This document shows positions 8,182 to 17,093 of a stretch of DNA of 64,000 nt, piece after piece. Source of the stretch: an uncultured Acidobacteriota bacterium. Its GTDB lineage: Bacteria; Acidobacteriota; Terriglobia; Terriglobales; Acidobacteriaceae. The position numbers and the translations under genes are program-made. Where the stretch lies: NCBI GenBank assembly GCA_903851035.1, contig CAINND010000078.1:20627-84626 (forward strand), written 5' to 3'. Position 1 is the stretch's first letter. Every line of letters starts with the position of its first letter. The notes beneath the pieces were generated by a model, which saw only the letters and a list, made by a program, of their open reading frames with translations, was not told where the DNA came from and did no database searches.

Positions 8182-10482
8182 TTAACCGACCGGGTGCATC
8201 ACTTCGCCGATGGTGTTCAGCAGGTTGCGCAATTTAATCGGCTTTTGCAGCACCCTGGGACGTGGATTCTCCGGCAACCGCATCAGCAGGCGCTGATCCG
8301 TGTAGCCAGAGATAAACAGGGTAATCATTTCAGGACGCACCCGCTCCAATGCCGCCGCCAGCTCAGCGCCCTCCAGCCGCGGCATCACCACGTCGGTCAG
8401 CAGCAGGTGGATGGGCCCGTCGTGCTCGCCAGCCAAGCGCAAGGCCTCTTCGCCGTCGCAGGCAGAAAGCACGGTGTAGCCGTGTTGCCGCAGGTAGGCC
8501 ACAATGGAATCCCGCAGCGAATCCTCATCTTCGGCCACCAGCACGGTCTCTCCGTGGCCAATCAGAGCGGCTTCCTCCAAGGGCTCCGCCGCCTTTGTCT
8601 CCTCGGGCACGGCAGGAAAATAAATGCGGAAGGTGGTTCCGGTATCGAGCTCGCTTTCCACGCGAATATGCCCGCCACTCTGCTGCACAATGCCGTACAC
8701 CATGCTCAGGCCCAGGCCCGTGCCCTTGCCCAGCGGCTTGGTGGTAAAGAACGGCTCAAAGATGCGTGACTGCACCTCGCTGGCCATGCCCAGGCCGTTA
8801 TCCGCCACGCTGAGCACGCTGTAGATGCCGGGCGCCAGGCCGGGCAAGTCCTCGCTTTGGGCCGGAGTCACCGTGATGCTGCTGGTGCCAATCGTCAGCT
8901 TGCCGCCGCGTGGCATGGCATCGCGCGCGTTTACGCAAAGGTTCAGCAGCACCTGCGTAATCTGATCGGGATCGGCGCGCAGAAACTGCAGAGGCTTTTG
9001 CGTGGCCAGCGCAAGCTGAATGTCCTCGCCAATGAGCCGCTGCACCATCTTGGCCGTCTCCTCCACCACCACGTTCAGGTCCAGAATGCGCGGCGAAAGA
9101 ATCTGTTTGCGGCTGAAGGCCAGCAGTTGCTGGATGAGCGCCGAAGAACGTTCGCTGGCGCTCAGCACCTGCTGCGTGTACTGCCGCATCGGGTCGCCGG
9201 GCGGCAGGTCTTCCTCCATCATCTGGGTGTAGCTGCTGATGATCATCAGCAGGTTGTTGAAGTCGTGAGCGATGCCGCCGGCCAGGTTGCCGATGGCCTC
9301 CATCTTCTGCGCCTGGCGGAGTTGCTGCTCCAGCTCGGCGCGGCGGCTGATGTCCTCGGCGTAAATCTCCAGATAAGTACTGCCATCCGGCAACTGTGAG
9401 CGGCGCCCGCGCAGGCGCACCGAAAATTGCCGGTTGTCGCGGCGGCGCCAGGTGACGTCGGCCTCGGCGCGCTCCTCCAGCCGGCACTGCCGGGCGAAGG
9501 CCTTGCACTCCTCATCGCTGGCGAAGATGTCGTTGGCAATGTCAGCCGAAATCAGCTCCTGCGCCGAGGCAAAGCCCAGCATCTGCACCAGCGCCGGATT
9601 CACATCCGCAAAGCGCTGCAACTGCGGATCGCACTGGAAGATGCCGTATGGAGCGTTGGCAATCAGGGAGCGCAGGCGGCCTTCGCTCTCCTCCATCTTC
9701 TCCAGGGCAATTTTGCGCTCGGTAATGTCCTCGACCGTGCCCTCAAAGTACAGGATGTTGCCGTCGAGGTCGCGGGCCACGCGGGCGTTTTCCCGCACAA
9801 AAAGGATCGAGCCGTCGCGCCGCTTCCAGATGGATTCAACGCCGCGCGCCTCGCCGTCGCGCTCAATTTCAGCGCGGAAGCCTTCGCGCTGCGAGATGGG
9901 ACCGCAGCCGCCACCTTCCAGTCCGCGCCCCGTCAGGTCCTCAAACGAGTTGTAGCCCAGCATGCGCACCAGCGCCAGGTTGGCCATGGAGATCAACCCG
10001 TCGGCCGTGGTGCGGTAGATGCCCACCGGCGCATTGGCAAACAGATCGTGATAGCGGCGCTCACTCTCACGCAGAGCGCGCTCGGCACGCTTGCGCGCCG
10101 TGATGTTGCTGCACAAGATGACGCGTCCGTCGGCGGCACCCTTGGCATCCAGAATGGGGTAGATGACGGCGCTCATCCACAGTTCAAGGCCGTCGCGATG
10201 GTGCATGCGGATTTCGCATTGCTGACGGGTGGCGGAAAGCGGCGGAAGCTGCTGGCGGCGGCGTCCGGGCAGGGGCAACGGCTGAAAGTCACAGAATGGC
10301 GCGCCCTGCATCTGTGCCGCCGTGCAGCCCAGCATGGTGGCCATCTCCGGATTCACCCACAACGTATGTTCGTTGCGATCCAGCAGCCAAACGCCCTCTT
10401 CGGCAAGCTCCACCAGCTTGCGGCAGCGGTCGTCGCTGAATTGCAGCAGTGCGTCCAAGCGGGCGCGTACTCCGGCGTCCAT
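8182..10482 (-). CDS. PAS-domain hybrid sensor histidine kinase with receiver
   Basis: Signal-transduction kinase, 766 aa from the chosen start, without obvious membrane helices, so probably cytoplasmic. Order: three PAS/PAC repeats (about residues 10-130, 140-260 and 270-385), then a HisKA domain with the phospho-acceptor in GGIAHDFNNLL, an HATPase_c domain (NLCVNARDAMPRGG, ADNGLGM, GKGTGLGLSMVYGIVQQ) and a C-terminal receiver (VAEDEDSLRDS, phospho-acceptor Asp in LLTDVVMP, switch Lys in LQKPIK). The ORF track begins 51 codons further up; the upstream piece lacks domain character, and MDAGVRARLD fits a soluble start. No partner regulator is adjacent. The PAS ligand is unknown. Confidence 0.92.
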   Translation of the reverse strand: MDAGVRARLDALLQFSDDRCRKLVELAEEGVWLLDRNEHTLWVNPEMATMLGCTAAQMQGAPFCDFQPLPLPGRRRQQLPPLSATRQQCEIRMHHRDGLELWMSAVIYPILDAKGAADGRVILCSNITARKRAERALRESERRYHDLFANAPVGIYRTTADGLISMANLALVRMLGYNSFEDLTGRGLEGGGCGPISQREGFRAEIERDGEARGVESIWKRRDGSILFVRENARVARDLDGNILYFEGTVEDITERKIALEKMEESEGRLRSLIANAPYGIFQCDPQLQRFADVNPALVQMLGFASAQELISADIANDIFASDEECKAFARQCRLEERAEADVTWRRRDNRQFSVRLRGRRSQLPDGSTYLEIYAEDISRRAELEQQLRQAQKMEAIGNLAGGIAHDFNNLLMIISSYTQMMEEDLPPGDPMRQYTQQVLSASERSSALIQQLLAFSRKQILSPRILDLNVVVEETAKMVQRLIGEDIQLALATQKPLQFLRADPDQITQVLLNLCVNARDAMPRGGKLTIGTSSITVTPAQSEDLPGLAPGIYSVLSVADNGLGMASEVQSRIFEPFFTTKPLGKGTGLGLSMVYGIVQQSGGHIRVESELDTGTTFRIYFPAVPEETKAAEPLEEAALIGHGETVLVAEDEDSLRDSIVAYLRQHGYTVLSACDGEEALRLAGEHDGPIHLLLTDVVMPRLEGAELAAALERVRPEMITLFISGYTDQRLLMRLPENPRPRVLQKPIKLRNLLNTIGEVMHPVG

Positions 10483-10694
10483 CCCCAGAATCCAGTTTCC
10501 TGCTCGATGCGGCAGGATCGCCTTTATAAGCCTCGGCTGAGAAATCCAAGCCCCCGCCACAGGCGAGGGCCAACAGGCAGACATGGTAGCAGGGTTGCCC
10601 CGTGGGTGACGAGTGCAGAACACTGCTTTTGTCAATCACACAACTGCCCTTCCATTGGTCGTCAGGGGAACCGTGAACACCCCCATTACGTACA

Positions 10695-10723
10695 TTGCAA
10701 ACATCGCAGAATATGCTGATACT
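10695..10723 (+). promoter_or_regulatory. Sigma70-type promoter candidate upstream of the small-peptide module
   Basis: TTGCAA (10695-10700), a 17-bp spacer and GATACT (10718-10723) read toward the 49-aa peptide gene, whose ATG is at 10851. The rest of the 10483-10694 gap between the kinase start and this site shows no convincing ORF or repeat. Confidence 0.4.
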
Positions 10724-10850
10724 AACAGGGTAATAGTGCCTGGGATGCTTGGCACGCGCGTCAATAACGGCGCGGATGCGTCACCCTTTGGCCTTTCGCA
10801 AATCGCGTCTACTCTCCCGTTAGCGGCCACCTGCCGCGGGGAGAAAAACG

Positions 10851-11000
10851 ATGATCACGCGAATCTCGATTCTGGCTCTTCTGGTAGTGACACTTGCTTC
10901 GATTGGCATCAAGACCACCAACCCGCCGACTCACAACCCCGGCCCGCACGCGATGTGCTGCGACGGCGATCCGAACGTTCCGATCGGCACCGGTAAGTAA
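10851..11000 (+). CDS. Small predicted secreted peptide, 49 aa (not in ORF track)
   Basis: ATG at 10851 is preceded by GGGGAGA at about 6 bases, a strong ribosome site. The product has a textbook short signal sequence: MITR, a hydrophobic core (ISILALLVVTLASIGI), then a polar Pro/Asn/His-rich mature part with a Cys-Cys pair (HAMCCDGDPN) and a small Gly-rich tail ending in Lys. The stop is TAA at 10998-11000. A promoter candidate lies 128 bases upstream, and a seven-helix membrane protein gene starts 48 bases downstream on the same strand. I do not recognise a family. It could be an exported signalling peptide, a small envelope protein or a cysteine-bearing toxin-like peptide; none of these is demonstrated. 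Confidence 0.6.
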   Translation: MITRISILALLVVTLASIGIKTTNPPTHNPGPHAMCCDGDPNVPIGTGK

Positions 11001-11048
11001 GCGATTCCCTGTTCCAGGTCCGCAGCTTCACCTTGAGGCGGTGCCCCG

Positions 11049-11801
11049 GTGAAGCTGCAGTGGACCATCTGGTATCTGAACGCGATCCTGCAATGGGTGC
11101 TGCTGGCGGTAGTGCTGTGGGATAACCGCTGGAAGAAGCACATCGCCTTCGCGATTTACATCGCCTTCTGCGCCGCCAAAACCACAATCCTCATCATTGT
11201 GATGCTGAAATGGCAGTTCCTGTATGTCTCAGTCAACTGGGGCATCCGGGTATTTACGCTTCCGATACTAATTGCAGTATTTCGCGAACTCTTCGCCGCC
11301 GTCTTTCGCCCTTACTCCACCCTGCCGCCCGGAACACTGCGTTGGCTTCGCACTGCCGTTGGAACTTTAGCAGTGATTTCCGCATGTGCCGCATTCTTCT
11401 TTCCCGGCTCGCACCCTGGAGATTTCTTGAATACGGTGCTTTTGCTGAACCGCACGGTTACACTCATCTTTTGCGGAGCTTTTGCCTTTACCGCTTTGGT
11501 ATCGTCCTATTTTGGAATTCCCTGGCAAACACGCGTTTACGGGATTGGCGTCGGCTTTCTTCTGTTCACCAGCGTGGATATCTTTGTATCCAGCCTGAGC
11601 ACGGGTTACGGAATCAGCGTTGTCCACTCTCTTAACTTGATTGCCATGCTCAGCTTTACCCTGGCATTAATCACTTGGTTATTTTATTTCTCTCTTCCTG
11701 ATGTTCAATCGAAAAAGCCCACTTTAGAGCAGATGCGAAGGTTACAGAAGGCACTTGACTATACGAGCACGAAAGTGGATTCTTACCGTGGAATGCAATA
11801 A
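11049..11801 (+). CDS. Seven-helix membrane protein of unknown function
   Basis: 250 aa, GTG start. Hydrophobic segments at about residues 10-24, 33-54, 62-78, 100-118, 137-155, 164-184 and 192-214 give seven helices, followed by a roughly 35-residue charged cytosolic tail (KPTLEQMRRLQKALDYTS). No enzyme motif is recognised. The layout resembles bacterial seven-helix sensor modules but without any attached output domain. It lies 48 bases after the secreted 49-aa peptide and 37 bases before a helical soluble protein, all on one strand and with GC clearly lower than the flanking operons. This suggests a small co-inherited unit. Function is unassigned. Confidence 0.75.
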   Translation: MKLQWTIWYLNAILQWVLLAVVLWDNRWKKHIAFAIYIAFCAAKTTILIIVMLKWQFLYVSVNWGIRVFTLPILIAVFRELFAAVFRPYSTLPPGTLRWLRTAVGTLAVISACAAFFFPGSHPGDFLNTVLLLNRTVTLIFCGAFAFTALVSSYFGIPWQTRVYGIGVGFLLFTSVDIFVSSLSTGYGISVVHSLNLIAMLSFTLALITWLFYFSLPDVQSKKPTLEQMRRLQKALDYTSTKVDSYRGMQ

Positions 11802-11838
11802 GGTATTAACTTATCTGGTTCCCTGGGAAGGCTGAACG

Positions 11839-12252
11839 ATGATTGACGCAAGAAAGCTCCAGGTGCGTTCGATCGAAGAGTTAGTCCAGGCTTTGCACCC
11901 CATTCAAACGGCTGCAATCCAGTCCGGGCGTGTGGAAGACGCGCTGGCTGAGTTGCGGCTGATTAAAAGCAACATTACGGCGGTTCTGTCGTTCACCTCT
12001 TACTCCTTGCAGGAGGTTTACGAGGAGCAGAGCGAGTTCCGCTATGTTGTGGATGAGGTTCGCCGTGAGTGCCTGCTGATTAACGGGATGATCTCGCGCA
12101 TCATGTTCCGCAAGCGCTGGCTTTTCTCAATGAGCAAAATTGAGGAAGCCCGCGACGTACTGGCACATTACGAAGACCTGACCAGTGCCGCCTGCCGTAT
12201 GTGTCTGATGGTGGCGCCGGAGCAGGGCAACAATCTGTTAAACGCGTTCTAA
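11839..12252 (+). CDS. Helical soluble protein of unknown function
   Basis: 137 aa, no signal peptide or membrane helix, predicted almost entirely alpha-helical with alternating charged/hydrophobic pattern (RVEDALAELRLIKSNITAVL; SLQEVYEEQSEFRYVVDEVR). The ATG at 11839 follows GGGAAGGCTGAACG, a usable Shine-Dalgarno. It is the third gene of the peptide/seven-helix module, 37 bases after the membrane protein. Three Cys residues are present (RRECLL, AACRMC). No family recognised. It might be a cytosolic partner of the membrane protein, which is inference from order only. Confidence 0.7.
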   Translation: MIDARKLQVRSIEELVQALHPIQTAAIQSGRVEDALAELRLIKSNITAVLSFTSYSLQEVYEEQSEFRYVVDEVRRECLLINGMISRIMFRKRWLFSMSKIEEARDVLAHYEDLTSAACRMCLMVAPEQGNNLLNAF

Positions 12253-12451
12253 GAACGGGCTGTCTGGCGAATCCCCCGCGCCAACGCCCGGCCCCTCAAA
12301 TTTCCTGCCATTCATACAGCAATCTTCAATAGCAATTGATTCCTGCCATGCCCGGGTAGTCCCCGTTACTCATTTTGCTGTGTTTATGCGCACAACGAGG
12401 TACCGCCGCATGGCGGCCGGCGTCAATCTTCGCCAAAATCTGTTTATTGGA

Positions 12452-12856
12452 TTACTTGGCTGCGATCGTATCCAGCGCGGCGGAGGCCTTCGTCACCTGG
12501 TCCACGCCAAAAACCGCCAGCGGCGTGGTGGAGCCCGGCTCCAGCCCGCAGTAGGAGTAGTTGATGTTGACGCGCTCGGCACCCAGCAGCATGGCGGCGC
12601 GGGCCAGTTCGCCGGAGCGGTGCGCCAGCCGTACCACGGCCACATCTTCCTGCTCGAAGTTGGCGTGGGCGGCGCGGAAAACCTCCATGGCGGCCGCAGG
12701 ATTATCCACCACAAAGCGCGCCAGGCTCTCGCCCTGCTCTACAAAAGATTGAAAGGCCAGGATGTTGATGCCGCGATCCGCCAGCGCCTTGCAGCAGGCG
12801 CCCAGGGCTGCCGGCCGGTCTTCAATGGTGACGCGGAACTCTTTTGCCTTGGCCAT
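12452..12856 (-). CDS. Tandem ACT-domain protein (amino-acid-binding regulator)
   Basis: 134 aa made of two ACT-like repeats: FRVTIEDRPAALGACCKALA near residue 7 and VAVVRLAHRSGELARAAMLL near residue 72. ACT domains bind small ligands, usually amino acids. Stand-alone double-ACT proteins of this size occur next to amino-acid biosynthesis genes in several phyla. The ATG has GGGAGGA about 9 bases upstream. It is divergent from ilvB across a 218-bp region, so a role in sensing a branched-chain or related amino acid is plausible but inferred. No catalytic domain is attached. Confidence 0.8.
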   Translation of the reverse strand: MAKAKEFRVTIEDRPAALGACCKALADRGINILAFQSFVEQGESLARFVVDNPAAAMEVFRAAHANFEQEDVAVVRLAHRSGELARAAMLLGAERVNINYSYCGLEPGSTTPLAVFGVDQVTKASAALDTIAAK

Positions 12857-13025
12857 GAGCAGTGTCCTCCCGGGGGTGGTTCAGCCGCCGTCATGCGGCC
12901 TTATTTCCTAAATACGATATGGCCATCTTACCAGCCAATCGGTCAGGATTCGAACAAGTCATGGGCCTATTAGCCTCTGGATTCGGTAAAATGGCCGGAA
13001 ATCGAGTGTTGTAACGGCTCTGCTG

Positions 13026-13031
13026 TATAAT
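13026..13031 (+). promoter_or_regulatory. -10 element of the ilvB promoter
   Basis: A perfect TATAAT lies 44 bases before the ilvB ATG, predicting a leader of about 35-40 nt. No good -35 hexamer is visible at 16-18 bp, so activation by a regulator is possible. The leader is too short for a classical peptide attenuator. Confidence 0.55.
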
Positions 13032-13074
13032 CGAACACTTACTCCCCAACAAATTTTCACAGAAGGAGTTCCCG

Positions 13075-14835
13075 ATGCCTAGCCAACCCGTCTCTTCCGC
13101 CGCCCCCCACACCAAGCAACTGACCGGTGCGGAGATTGTATGGGCCACGCTGACCGGCGAGGGTGTGCGCACGGTATTCGGCTACCCCGGCGGCGCCATC
13201 CTGCCCATCTACGACGCGCTGCGCAAATACCCCATCCACCATGTGCTGGTGCGCCACGAGCAGGGCGCCGCGCACATGGCCGACGGCTACGCGCGCGCCA
13301 GCGGTGAGGTGGGCGTGGCCGTTGCCACCAGCGGTCCGGGAGCTACCAACCTGGTCACAGGCATTGCCACGGCCATGCTGGATAGCGTCCCCATGGTCTG
13401 TATCACCGGCCAGATCAGCAGCAAGCTGCTGGGAACCGACGCCTTCCAGGAAGTGGACATCACCGGCATCACGCTGCCAATTACCAAGCACAACTTCATC
13501 GTGACCAAGAGCGAGGACATCGGTCCCGTGCTGCGCCGCGCCTTCAGCATTGCGCGCACCGGCCGCCCCGGCCCGGTTCTGGTGGATATCACCAAGGACG
13601 CTCAGCAGGGCCTGGCCGACTTCAACTTTGAGGCCTGCGCGCCGCAGCCGCACCGTCCGCACCCCATGCTTTCGGCGGAGAACGAGGCCGTCAGCGAGGC
13701 CATTGACCTCATCCTCAACGCGCAGCGTCCCATTTTGCTGGTAGGCCATGGCGCGCTGGAGTCCGGCGCCACCGATCAGCTCATCACCTTGGCCGAGCGC
13801 TTGCACATTCCCGTGGCCAGCACCCTGCTGGGCCTGGGAGCGATTCCCGCGTCGCACGATCTCTCACTGGGAATGATGGGCATGCACGGCGAAGCCTGGG
13901 TCAACCAGGCCATTCAGCAGAGCGACCTTCTAATCGCCTGCGGCATGCGCTTTGATGACCGCGTCACCGGCGCGCTGACCAGCTACGCTCCCAACGCGAA
14001 GAAGATCCACATCGAGATTGACCCGTCGGAGATCAGCAAGAACGTAAAGGCCGACGTGGCGCTCATCGGCGATCTGAAGGAGATTCTGGAGACCATACTG
14101 CCGCGCCTGGCGCCGCGCAAGGATCAGAGCTGGGTGAAAGCCGTCAACGCTCTGAAGGGTGTGGCCGCCGTGCGCGACATCAAAAACCTGCCCGACAGCG
14201 GACACCTCTACGCCGCCCATGTGATTCACGATCTGTGGCGCGCCACGGCCGGCAAGGCCATCGTTGTGACCGACGTGGGCCAGCACCAGATGTGGGAGGC
14301 GCAGTATTACAAGCATGACGCGCCGCGCTCGCTGATTACCAGCGGCGGCCTGGGCACCATGGGCTTTGCCCTGCCGGCGGCCATCGGCGCCAAGATGGCA
14401 CGCCCCGATGACGAGATCTGGGTCATCGCCGGCGACGGCGGCTTCCAGATGACCGCCTCCGAGCTCTCCACTCTTGTGCAGGAGAAGCTGAAGATCAACA
14501 TCGCGGTCATCAACAACGGCTTCCTCGGCATGGTGCGGCAGTGGCAGGAGTTCATGTACGAGAGCAACTACGCCTGCTCGCCCATCCTCTCGCCGGACTT
14601 CGTCAAGCTGGCCGATGCTCACGGCGTGCCCGGCGCCACGGTGCGCACCCGCGGCGAGGTGGCTGCGGCCGTCAAAGCCGCACGCGAGGCCGACGGACCG
14701 TTCCTGATTAACTTCCTGGTGGAAAAAGAAGACGCGGTGTATCCGATGGTCGGCCCCGGCGCGGCGCTCGATGAGATGATCCGCCGCCCGGCCAACGGCC
14801 ACAACCCGCTGCTGGAAACCTCGGAAGAGCCGTAA
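13075..14835 (+). CDS. ilvB: Acetolactate synthase, large catalytic subunit
   Basis: Thiamine-diphosphate enzyme that condenses pyruvate with pyruvate or 2-oxobutyrate, the first common step of valine, leucine and isoleucine synthesis. 586 aa is the usual length. The catalytic glutamate lies in VRHEQGAAHMADG (Glu62). The central FAD/rhodanese-like domain and the C-terminal ThDP-Mg motif (GDGGFQMTASELSTL ending in VINNGF) are intact. A perfect AAGGAG sits 6 bases before the ATG. The regulatory subunit gene ilvN follows within 70 bases. The usual third gene, ilvC, is absent from this locus; an APC permease takes its place downstream. Confidence 0.97.
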   Translation: MPSQPVSSAAPHTKQLTGAEIVWATLTGEGVRTVFGYPGGAILPIYDALRKYPIHHVLVRHEQGAAHMADGYARASGEVGVAVATSGPGATNLVTGIATAMLDSVPMVCITGQISSKLLGTDAFQEVDITGITLPITKHNFIVTKSEDIGPVLRRAFSIARTGRPGPVLVDITKDAQQGLADFNFEACAPQPHRPHPMLSAENEAVSEAIDLILNAQRPILLVGHGALESGATDQLITLAERLHIPVASTLLGLGAIPASHDLSLGMMGMHGEAWVNQAIQQSDLLIACGMRFDDRVTGALTSYAPNAKKIHIEIDPSEISKNVKADVALIGDLKEILETILPRLAPRKDQSWVKAVNALKGVAAVRDIKNLPDSGHLYAAHVIHDLWRATAGKAIVVTDVGQHQMWEAQYYKHDAPRSLITSGGLGTMGFALPAAIGAKMARPDDEIWVIAGDGGFQMTASELSTLVQEKLKINIAVINNGFLGMVRQWQEFMYESNYACSPILSPDFVKLADAHGVPGATVRTRGEVAAAVKAAREADGPFLINFLVEKEDAVYPMVGPGAALDEMIRRPANGHNPLLETSEEP

Positions 14836-14903
14836 ACTTTTTGCGTTCCGCGCCGCTTTTTTCAGTGGTGGCGCGCAGAGTTTTGAGAGAGAGGACTTCG
14901 GTC

Positions 14904-15512
14904 ATGCTGCACACCTTCGTTGCCCTGGTGGAAGACAAGCCCGGCGTGCTGACGCGCGTCGCCTCGCTCTTCCGGCGTTTGAACATCAACATCATCTCGC
15001 TGACCGTGGGCCGCTCGGAGCGTCCCGGGGTCTCGCGCATGTCCATCGTGGCCGAAGCTCCTGCCGGAGCCGGTCACCGCATCAAGGCCTCGCTCTTTAA
15101 GCTGGAGAGCGTCTTTGACGTGGACGACGTTGGCCAGTTGCAGTGCGTCACCCGCGAGCTGGCGCTCATCAAGGTGGCCGCCACTCCGCAGTCGCGCGCC
15201 CAGATCTTCCAGCTATCCGAGATCTTCCGCGCCCGCATTGTGGATCTGGCGCCGGAGTCAATGATGCTGGAAATCACCGGCGCGGCCAGCAAGATCGAAG
15301 GCCTCATCCAGGTGCTGAACGAGGGCGACAACCAGATTCTGGAGATTGCCCGCACCGGACGCATGGTGATGCGCCGCGGCCAGCACACCTCGCATGTGCT
15401 GGAAGCCTTTCAGCTCTCACAGCCGGAAGACGAGCCGATCATTCCATTGACGGCCGAAAAGGGCAGCGAGAACCTCGACGTCATCAGCGGGGACCCGAAT
15501 CACCCGATGTAA
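14904..15512 (+). CDS. ilvN: Acetolactate synthase, small regulatory subunit
   Basis: 202 aa from the ATG at 14904. The ORF track's TTG at 14841 would add a 21-residue N-terminus with no family match, whereas MLHTFVALVEDKPGVLTRVA is the canonical IlvN/IlvH opening, and a purine-rich GAGAGAGGA precedes the ATG. The N-terminal ACT domain (NINIISLTVGRSE) binds valine for feedback inhibition; a second ALS_ss_C domain follows (VDLAPESMMLEITG). It is 68 bases downstream of ilvB. The tail of about 35 residues after the second domain is acidic and slightly longer than in enteric IlvN. Confidence 0.95.
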   Translation: MLHTFVALVEDKPGVLTRVASLFRRLNINIISLTVGRSERPGVSRMSIVAEAPAGAGHRIKASLFKLESVFDVDDVGQLQCVTRELALIKVAATPQSRAQIFQLSEIFRARIVDLAPESMMLEITGAASKIEGLIQVLNEGDNQILEIARTGRMVMRRGQHTSHVLEAFQLSQPEDEPIIPLTAEKGSENLDVISGDPNHPM

Positions 15513-15572
15513 TCCACGTGGCTGCGCCATGGCGACTGGCCGTGGCGCGCCTCCGCGTGGTATCCCTAGCTG

Positions 15573-17060
15573 ATGCAGCCCGGTCCGCCTCATCCCGCAC
15601 TCCCCACGCAAAACACCGAGCACCGTCCGCTGATTCGCGGCATGGGGCTGGGTTCGGCCGTGCTGCTCAACATCCTGGACATGATCGGCGTGGGACCGTT
15701 TGTCACCATCCCGCTCATCGTGGGTGCCATGGGTGGTCCGCAGGCAATGCTGGGCTGGATCTTCGGCGCGCTCTTCGCCGTTTGCGATGGACTGGTCATC
15801 GCCGAGCTGGGCGCGGCCATGCCGCAGGCCGGCGGCAGCTACAACTTCCTGAAGGAAATTTACGGTCCCAACAAGCTGGGCCGCATGCTGAGCTTTCTCT
15901 TCGTGTGGCAGGTCAGCTTCAGCGCGCCGCTCTCCATTGCCAGCGGATGCCTGGGCCTTTCGAGCTACGCCGGATACTTCTACAAACCGCTTTCGCAGTC
16001 GCTGGCCTCGCACGACTTCCACCTGGCGCTGCCCGTAATCGGATCGTTGCAGGCCACGGCGGTCATCACGCGCGGTACTCCGGTGGCGATCCTGGCCGTG
16101 GTGCTGGCCGTGGTGCTGCTCTACCGCCGCATAACGGACATCGCCTGGTTCAGCCGGTTGCTCGCCATCGGAGTCTTCGGCTCGCTGGCATGGATCATCT
16201 TCACCGGCCTCACGCACTTCAACCGCCAGATGGCCTTCGATCTGCCCGCCAACGCCTTCCACCTGACGCCGGAGTTCTTTACCGGCCTGGGCGCGGCCAT
16301 GCTGGTGGCCAGCTACGACTACTGGGGCTACTACAACATCTGCTTCCTGAGCGAAGAGGTGCGCCAGCCGGAGAAGAACGTGCCGCGCGCCGTGCTGATC
16401 TCCATTGCCGTGGTCGCCGTGCTTTACTTGACAATGAACGCCAGTGTGTTGGGTGTGGTGCCATGGCGCGAGCTGAGCTCCACGGCGCAGTCGCCGACGC
16501 GCTTTTACGTGATGAGCGTGATGATGGAGCGCGTGTACGGCGCATGGGCGGGATACGCGATTACGGCGCTGATTGTGTGGACGGCCTTTGCTTCGGTCTT
16601 TTCTCTGCTACTGGGCTACAGTCGCGTGCCCTATGCCGCGGCCTTGGATGGCAACTACTTCAAGGTCTTCGGCCGCGTGCATGAGAAGCTGCGCTTCCCG
16701 CACATCTCTCTGCTGGCGCTGGGCGGGCTGGCCATTGCCTTCTGCTTCCTGCGGCTGGCCGATGTCATCGCCGCGCTGGCCGTCATCCGCATTCTCTTGC
16801 AGTTTCTGTTGCAGTCCGTGGGAGTGATTGTGCTGCGCATTCGGCAGCCGAAGAGGAAGCGGCCATTCCGCATGTGGCTCTACCCAATGCCCGCAATCCT
16901 GGCGAGCCTCGGCTTCCTCTACATGCTGTTTTCGCGCCCCAACTTTGCGCGTGAGGTGCGTTACGCCGTGGTGCTGGTCGTGGTCGGTGTAGCGATCTAT
17001 CTGCTGCGCTCGGCCCGTCGCAAAGAGTGGCCATTTTTACCCGCGCCTGTCGGTGATTAA
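15573..17060 (+). CDS. APC-superfamily amino acid permease
   Basis: Inner-membrane amino-acid/polyamine/organocation transporter, 495 aa with about twelve hydrophobic helices. The first helix has the family signature (IGVGPFVTIPLIVGAMGG) and the consensus region LGAAMPQAGGSYNFLKE is well conserved. A loop GYSRVPYAAALDGNYFK matches the helix 8-9 region of the LAT/amino-acid transporter group. ATG at 15573, 60 bases after ilvN, so it could be cotranscribed with ilvBN and move a related amino acid. The substrate cannot be read from sequence. Confidence 0.88.
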   Translation: MQPGPPHPALPTQNTEHRPLIRGMGLGSAVLLNILDMIGVGPFVTIPLIVGAMGGPQAMLGWIFGALFAVCDGLVIAELGAAMPQAGGSYNFLKEIYGPNKLGRMLSFLFVWQVSFSAPLSIASGCLGLSSYAGYFYKPLSQSLASHDFHLALPVIGSLQATAVITRGTPVAILAVVLAVVLLYRRITDIAWFSRLLAIGVFGSLAWIIFTGLTHFNRQMAFDLPANAFHLTPEFFTGLGAAMLVASYDYWGYYNICFLSEEVRQPEKNVPRAVLISIAVVAVLYLTMNASVLGVVPWRELSSTAQSPTRFYVMSVMMERVYGAWAGYAITALIVWTAFASVFSLLLGYSRVPYAAALDGNYFKVFGRVHEKLRFPHISLLALGGLAIAFCFLRLADVIAALAVIRILLQFLLQSVGVIVLRIRQPKRKRPFRMWLYPMPAILASLGFLYMLFSRPNFAREVRYAVVLVVVGVAIYLLRSARRKEWPFLPAPVGD

Positions 17061-17093
17061 TGCAAGCCGTCTGCCGCTGTCGTTGCTCTCCGC

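Noticed and set aside
9427-10719. 430-aa plus-strand ORF over the histidine kinase
   Set aside because: Antisense to the PAS/HisKA domains, which are clearly coding on the minus strand.
12940-12975. tRNA-like TTCGAATCC word upstream of ilvB (minus strand)
   Set aside because: The T-loop word is present but the arms do not pair and no anticodon or acceptor stem could be built.
15143-16684. 513-aa plus-strand ORF over ilvN and the permease
   Set aside because: Out-of-frame with two supported genes, and very Arg/Gly rich.
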